From: CAZOJJ01 sp964580105
GTDB taxonomy: Bacteria; Bacteroidota; Rhodothermia; Rhodothermales; Rubricoccaceae
Assembly: GCA_964580105.1 (NCBI GenBank)
Contig: CAZOJJ010000091.1
Location: forward strand, 1 to 6,775
Length of the DNA: 6,775 nt
Reading direction: 5' to 3'
In this document: in pieces, positions 4,954-6,775 of the stretch
Layout: every line of letters starts with the position of its first letter
How positions within the stretch are numbered: the stretch's first letter is position 1
Program-made: the position numbers and the translations under genes
The notes under the pieces: model-generated
Told to the model about the DNA's origin: nothing
What the model saw: only the letters and a program-made list of their open reading frames with translations
The model's database searches: none

Positions 4954-6675
4954 TCAGCCCCGGGCCGTGCCCTCGGCGGGCGCGAGGCCGAGCACCTCGA
5001 CGCCCTGCTCGAACACCACGTCCACCGGGATGCCGGCGGCACCCACGCGGTCGAGGCTCGCCTGCAGGTCCGGCGTCATCACGCCGTACTGATCCACGAA
5101 CGCGCTCACGGCGTCGTAGTCGCCGTCGCCCTGGAGGGTGAGGAGGCGGCCCGCGAGCGCCTCGACGGCCTCGCCCATCCGCGCCTCGACGACGCGCCAG
5201 CGGCCGTCCTCCGTCCGCTCGATGGCGCCCCTCTCCTTGAAGAAGTTGAACCGCGCGAGGTTGGCGCGCCCGTGCGCGCTGGAGGCGCCGAAGCGGACAG
5301 ACCGGAAGATGGACGCCACGAAGGTCACGTAGTGGTCCATCAGTTCGGCCTCCTCCCACTCGCCGCGCTCGATGAGGCTCTGCACCATGTAGAGCCCGAG
5401 CACGTCGGCCTTGCCTTCCTCCATCGCCGAGGCGTGGTCGCGGAGGGCCTCGCGGACGGTGCCCCGGTTCGTGATCGTGTTCTTGATGCCGAGGCCGTGG
5501 GCGACCTCGTGGAACATCGTGTTGCCGAAGAACGCGTCGAACGTGACGTGCTCGCGCTGGTCCTCGACGAGGAGCTCCCCGGCGATGGGCACGAGGATGC
5601 GGTCGAACTTGGCGCGCATCGCGTTCTTGAGCTGGAGCCGCCGCGAGCCCTTCCGGAGCTGCACCTCCTCGTCGTTCGGGAGGTTGATGGCGATGGTCTT
5701 CGAGCCGGCGTTGGCGTCACCGGCGTAGTAGACGGCGTCGTAGGCGCCGAGGTCGGCGTCGGCGCCGGGGCTCTCGGCCTTGTACGCGTCGTCCACGGGC
5801 AGGCCGCGCTGGAGCTCGGGCAGGAGCGCGGCGTAGCGCTGGAGGCGCGCGCTCCAGTCGAGGTCCTTGATGAGGACGTACGCCTCGTGCGCGGCCTTGT
5901 AGCCGAAGAGCTGGTCCTCGTACGTCTCGATGGGCCCGACGATGAAGTCGAGCGGGTTGTCCCGCATGTCCATCCAGGCGAAGTCGCTCGGCTGGTAGTC
6001 ATCGGAGAGGAGGGCGTCGGCGCGAAGCTCGAGGTAGCGGCGGAGGAGGGAGTCCTGCGCGAGGGCGGCGGCGCGGCGGAGGGACGCGGCCGCGCGCCGG
6101 TGCTGCTCGGCGAAGGCCTCGTGGTACGGCACGCCGACGAGGCGGCCTTCGGCGTTGCGGCGGACGAGCGTGTAGAGGCCGGTGAGGTCCTGGTCCGGGT
6201 AGGCGTCGGCGGCTTCGAGGAGCTCGGCCTCGGTCACGTCGGGCGGGTAGAAGCCGGAGCCGGGGGGCTTCGGCCCCACGCCCGGGAGGAAGGGCTCGTT
6301 GCCCGCCAGCCGGTCCCACGGCCCGTAGTTGATCCTGACGTACCGACGGGCGGCCTCGCTGTCGAGGCTGTGCAGGAGGGAGTCGCGCCCGGCGGGGTAG
6401 GCCTCCATCCAGAACACCTCGTCCATGGCCCGGGCCGCCTCGATGAGGTGGGGGATCATCTGGCGGGTGGAGTCCGAGAGCCCGGAGAGGTCGGCCGTGA
6501 GGCGGACGGTGGTGTACTGGGCGAGCTTCTCGCGGAGGAGGGAGTCGTCCGGGGCGAGGCCGTCGGTGGTGGCGGTGGGCGAGACGAGCGGCATGTCGGT
6601 CTGCGTCTCCAGGCGGCAGCCGCCGGCCAGCACGGCGACGGCGGCCCCGAGGAGGGCGAGGGCGCGGAGGTTCAT
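4954..6675 (-). CDS. M49 family zinc peptidase lipoprotein (dipeptidyl-peptidase III type)
   Basis: This 573-residue protein resembles dipeptidyl-peptidase III, which cuts dipeptides from the N-terminus of short peptides. Residues 1-20 are a lipoprotein signal (LAGGC, Cys20), so the mature enzyme should be lipid-anchored in the envelope. No Asp follows the Cys. The catalytic part shows INLPN (330-334, matching the substrate-binding NIPN of DPP III), FHEVAHGLGIK (388-398) with zinc ligands H389 and H393 and catalytic E390, and EEGKADVLGLY (419-429, matching EECRAESVGLY) with the third ligand, probably E419 or E420 by that alignment. AHGRANLARF (467-476) parallels another conserved DPP III His motif. 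Most M49 enzymes have a six-residue HExxGH; this one has five-residue HExxH, as reported for some bacterial homologues such as that of Caldithrix. The length suits bacterial DPP III. The ATG at 6675 fits the signal peptide; no Shine-Dalgarno sequence precedes it. Confidence 0.88.
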   Translation of the reverse strand: MNLRALALLGAAVAVLAGGCRLETQTDMPLVSPTATTDGLAPDDSLLREKLAQYTTVRLTADLSGLSDSTRQMIPHLIEAARAMDEVFWMEAYPAGRDSLLHSLDSEAARRYVRINYGPWDRLAGNEPFLPGVGPKPPGSGFYPPDVTEAELLEAADAYPDQDLTGLYTLVRRNAEGRLVGVPYHEAFAEQHRRAAASLRRAAALAQDSLLRRYLELRADALLSDDYQPSDFAWMDMRDNPLDFIVGPIETYEDQLFGYKAAHEAYVLIKDLDWSARLQRYAALLPELQRGLPVDDAYKAESPGADADLGAYDAVYYAGDANAGSKTIAINLPNDEEVQLRKGSRRLQLKNAMRAKFDRILVPIAGELLVEDQREHVTFDAFFGNTMFHEVAHGLGIKNTITNRGTVREALRDHASAMEEGKADVLGLYMVQSLIERGEWEEAELMDHYVTFVASIFRSVRFGASSAHGRANLARFNFFKERGAIERTEDGRWRVVEARMGEAVEALAGRLLTLQGDGDYDAVSAFVDQYGVMTPDLQASLDRVGAAGIPVDVVFEQGVEVLGLAPAEGTARG

Positions 6676-6701
6676 CGGGAGAAGAGCGGGTGGGTAGCCC
6701 C

Positions 6702-6709
6702 GGAAGATA
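6702..6709 (-). promoter_or_regulatory. Candidate -7 element of the M49 peptidase gene
   Basis: On the minus strand TATCTTCC, 26 nt before the ATG, is nearly the same as the element before the TPR gene and fits TAnnTTnC. The upstream side, where a -33 box would lie, is GC-only and merges 11 bp further on into the 17-bp tandem repeat; no TTG is present. Confidence 0.42.
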
Positions 6710-6720
6710 GCGCGGCGCGG

Positions 6721-6775
6721 CCTCGCCCCTCCGGCGACCTCGCCCCTCCGGCGACCTCGCCCCTCCGGCGACCTC
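6721..6775. repeat. 17-bp tandem repeat, at least 3.2 copies
   Basis: The unit cctcgcccctccggcga occurs at 6721-6737, 6738-6754 and 6755-6771 with no differences, and the first four bases of a fourth copy reach the window edge. Seventeen is not a multiple of three, so the array is unlikely to be coding. It lies 11 bp upstream of the candidate -7 element of the M49 gene. It is unrelated in sequence to the 15-bp array at the left edge. Confidence 0.95.

Overview
The window is very GC-rich and densely coded. It holds eight genes: five on the minus strand (four at the left, one at the right) and three on the plus strand between them. No intergenic gap exceeds about 135 bases. A high-GC member of the Bacteroidota/Rhodothermota side (for example Rhodothermales, Rubricoccaceae-like) fits best. 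The reasons are the lack of Shine-Dalgarno sequences before most genes, TAnnTTnC-type candidate -7 elements close to start codons, a LemA/TPM gene pair, and a lipoprotein of peptidase family M49. This placement is an inference from style, not from a marker gene.

Layout. Positions 1-55 carry a 15-bp tandem repeat cut by the window edge. The minus-strand block reads right to left: lemA (2997-2389), a TPM/YgcG-type protein (2317-1520), a small TPR protein (1445-1119), and a protein with three LysM domains plus an RlpA-like double-psi beta-barrel (1112-51). The last two are 6 nt apart and surely co-transcribed. lemA and the TPM gene are separated by a 12-bp hairpin. A 133-bp divergent region separates lemA from the plus-strand genes: a GroES-like protein (3131-3511), a three-helix membrane protein (3580-4005), and a glycerophosphodiester phosphodiesterase (4002-4871) whose ATG overlaps the previous stop codon. 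The GDPD gene converges on a minus-strand M49 (DPP III-type) zinc-peptidase lipoprotein (6675-4954). Two near-identical 28-bp palindromes lie in the gap between them. A 17-bp tandem repeat lies just upstream of the peptidase promoter and runs off the right edge.

How the genes may work together. Most products act at or on the envelope: a peptidoglycan-binding LysM/RlpA protein, membrane-anchored LemA and TPM proteins, a membrane protein coupled to a phospholipid-headgroup hydrolase, and a secreted lipoprotein peptidase. The GroES paralogue is the exception. No defence system, prophage, insertion sequence, CRISPR, tRNA or rRNA is visible, and I do not see a clearly new multi-gene system. The most unusual items are the non-coding structures (twin palindromes, edge tandem repeats, intercistronic hairpin), the five-residue zinc motif of the M49 enzyme, and the divergent GroES-like protein.
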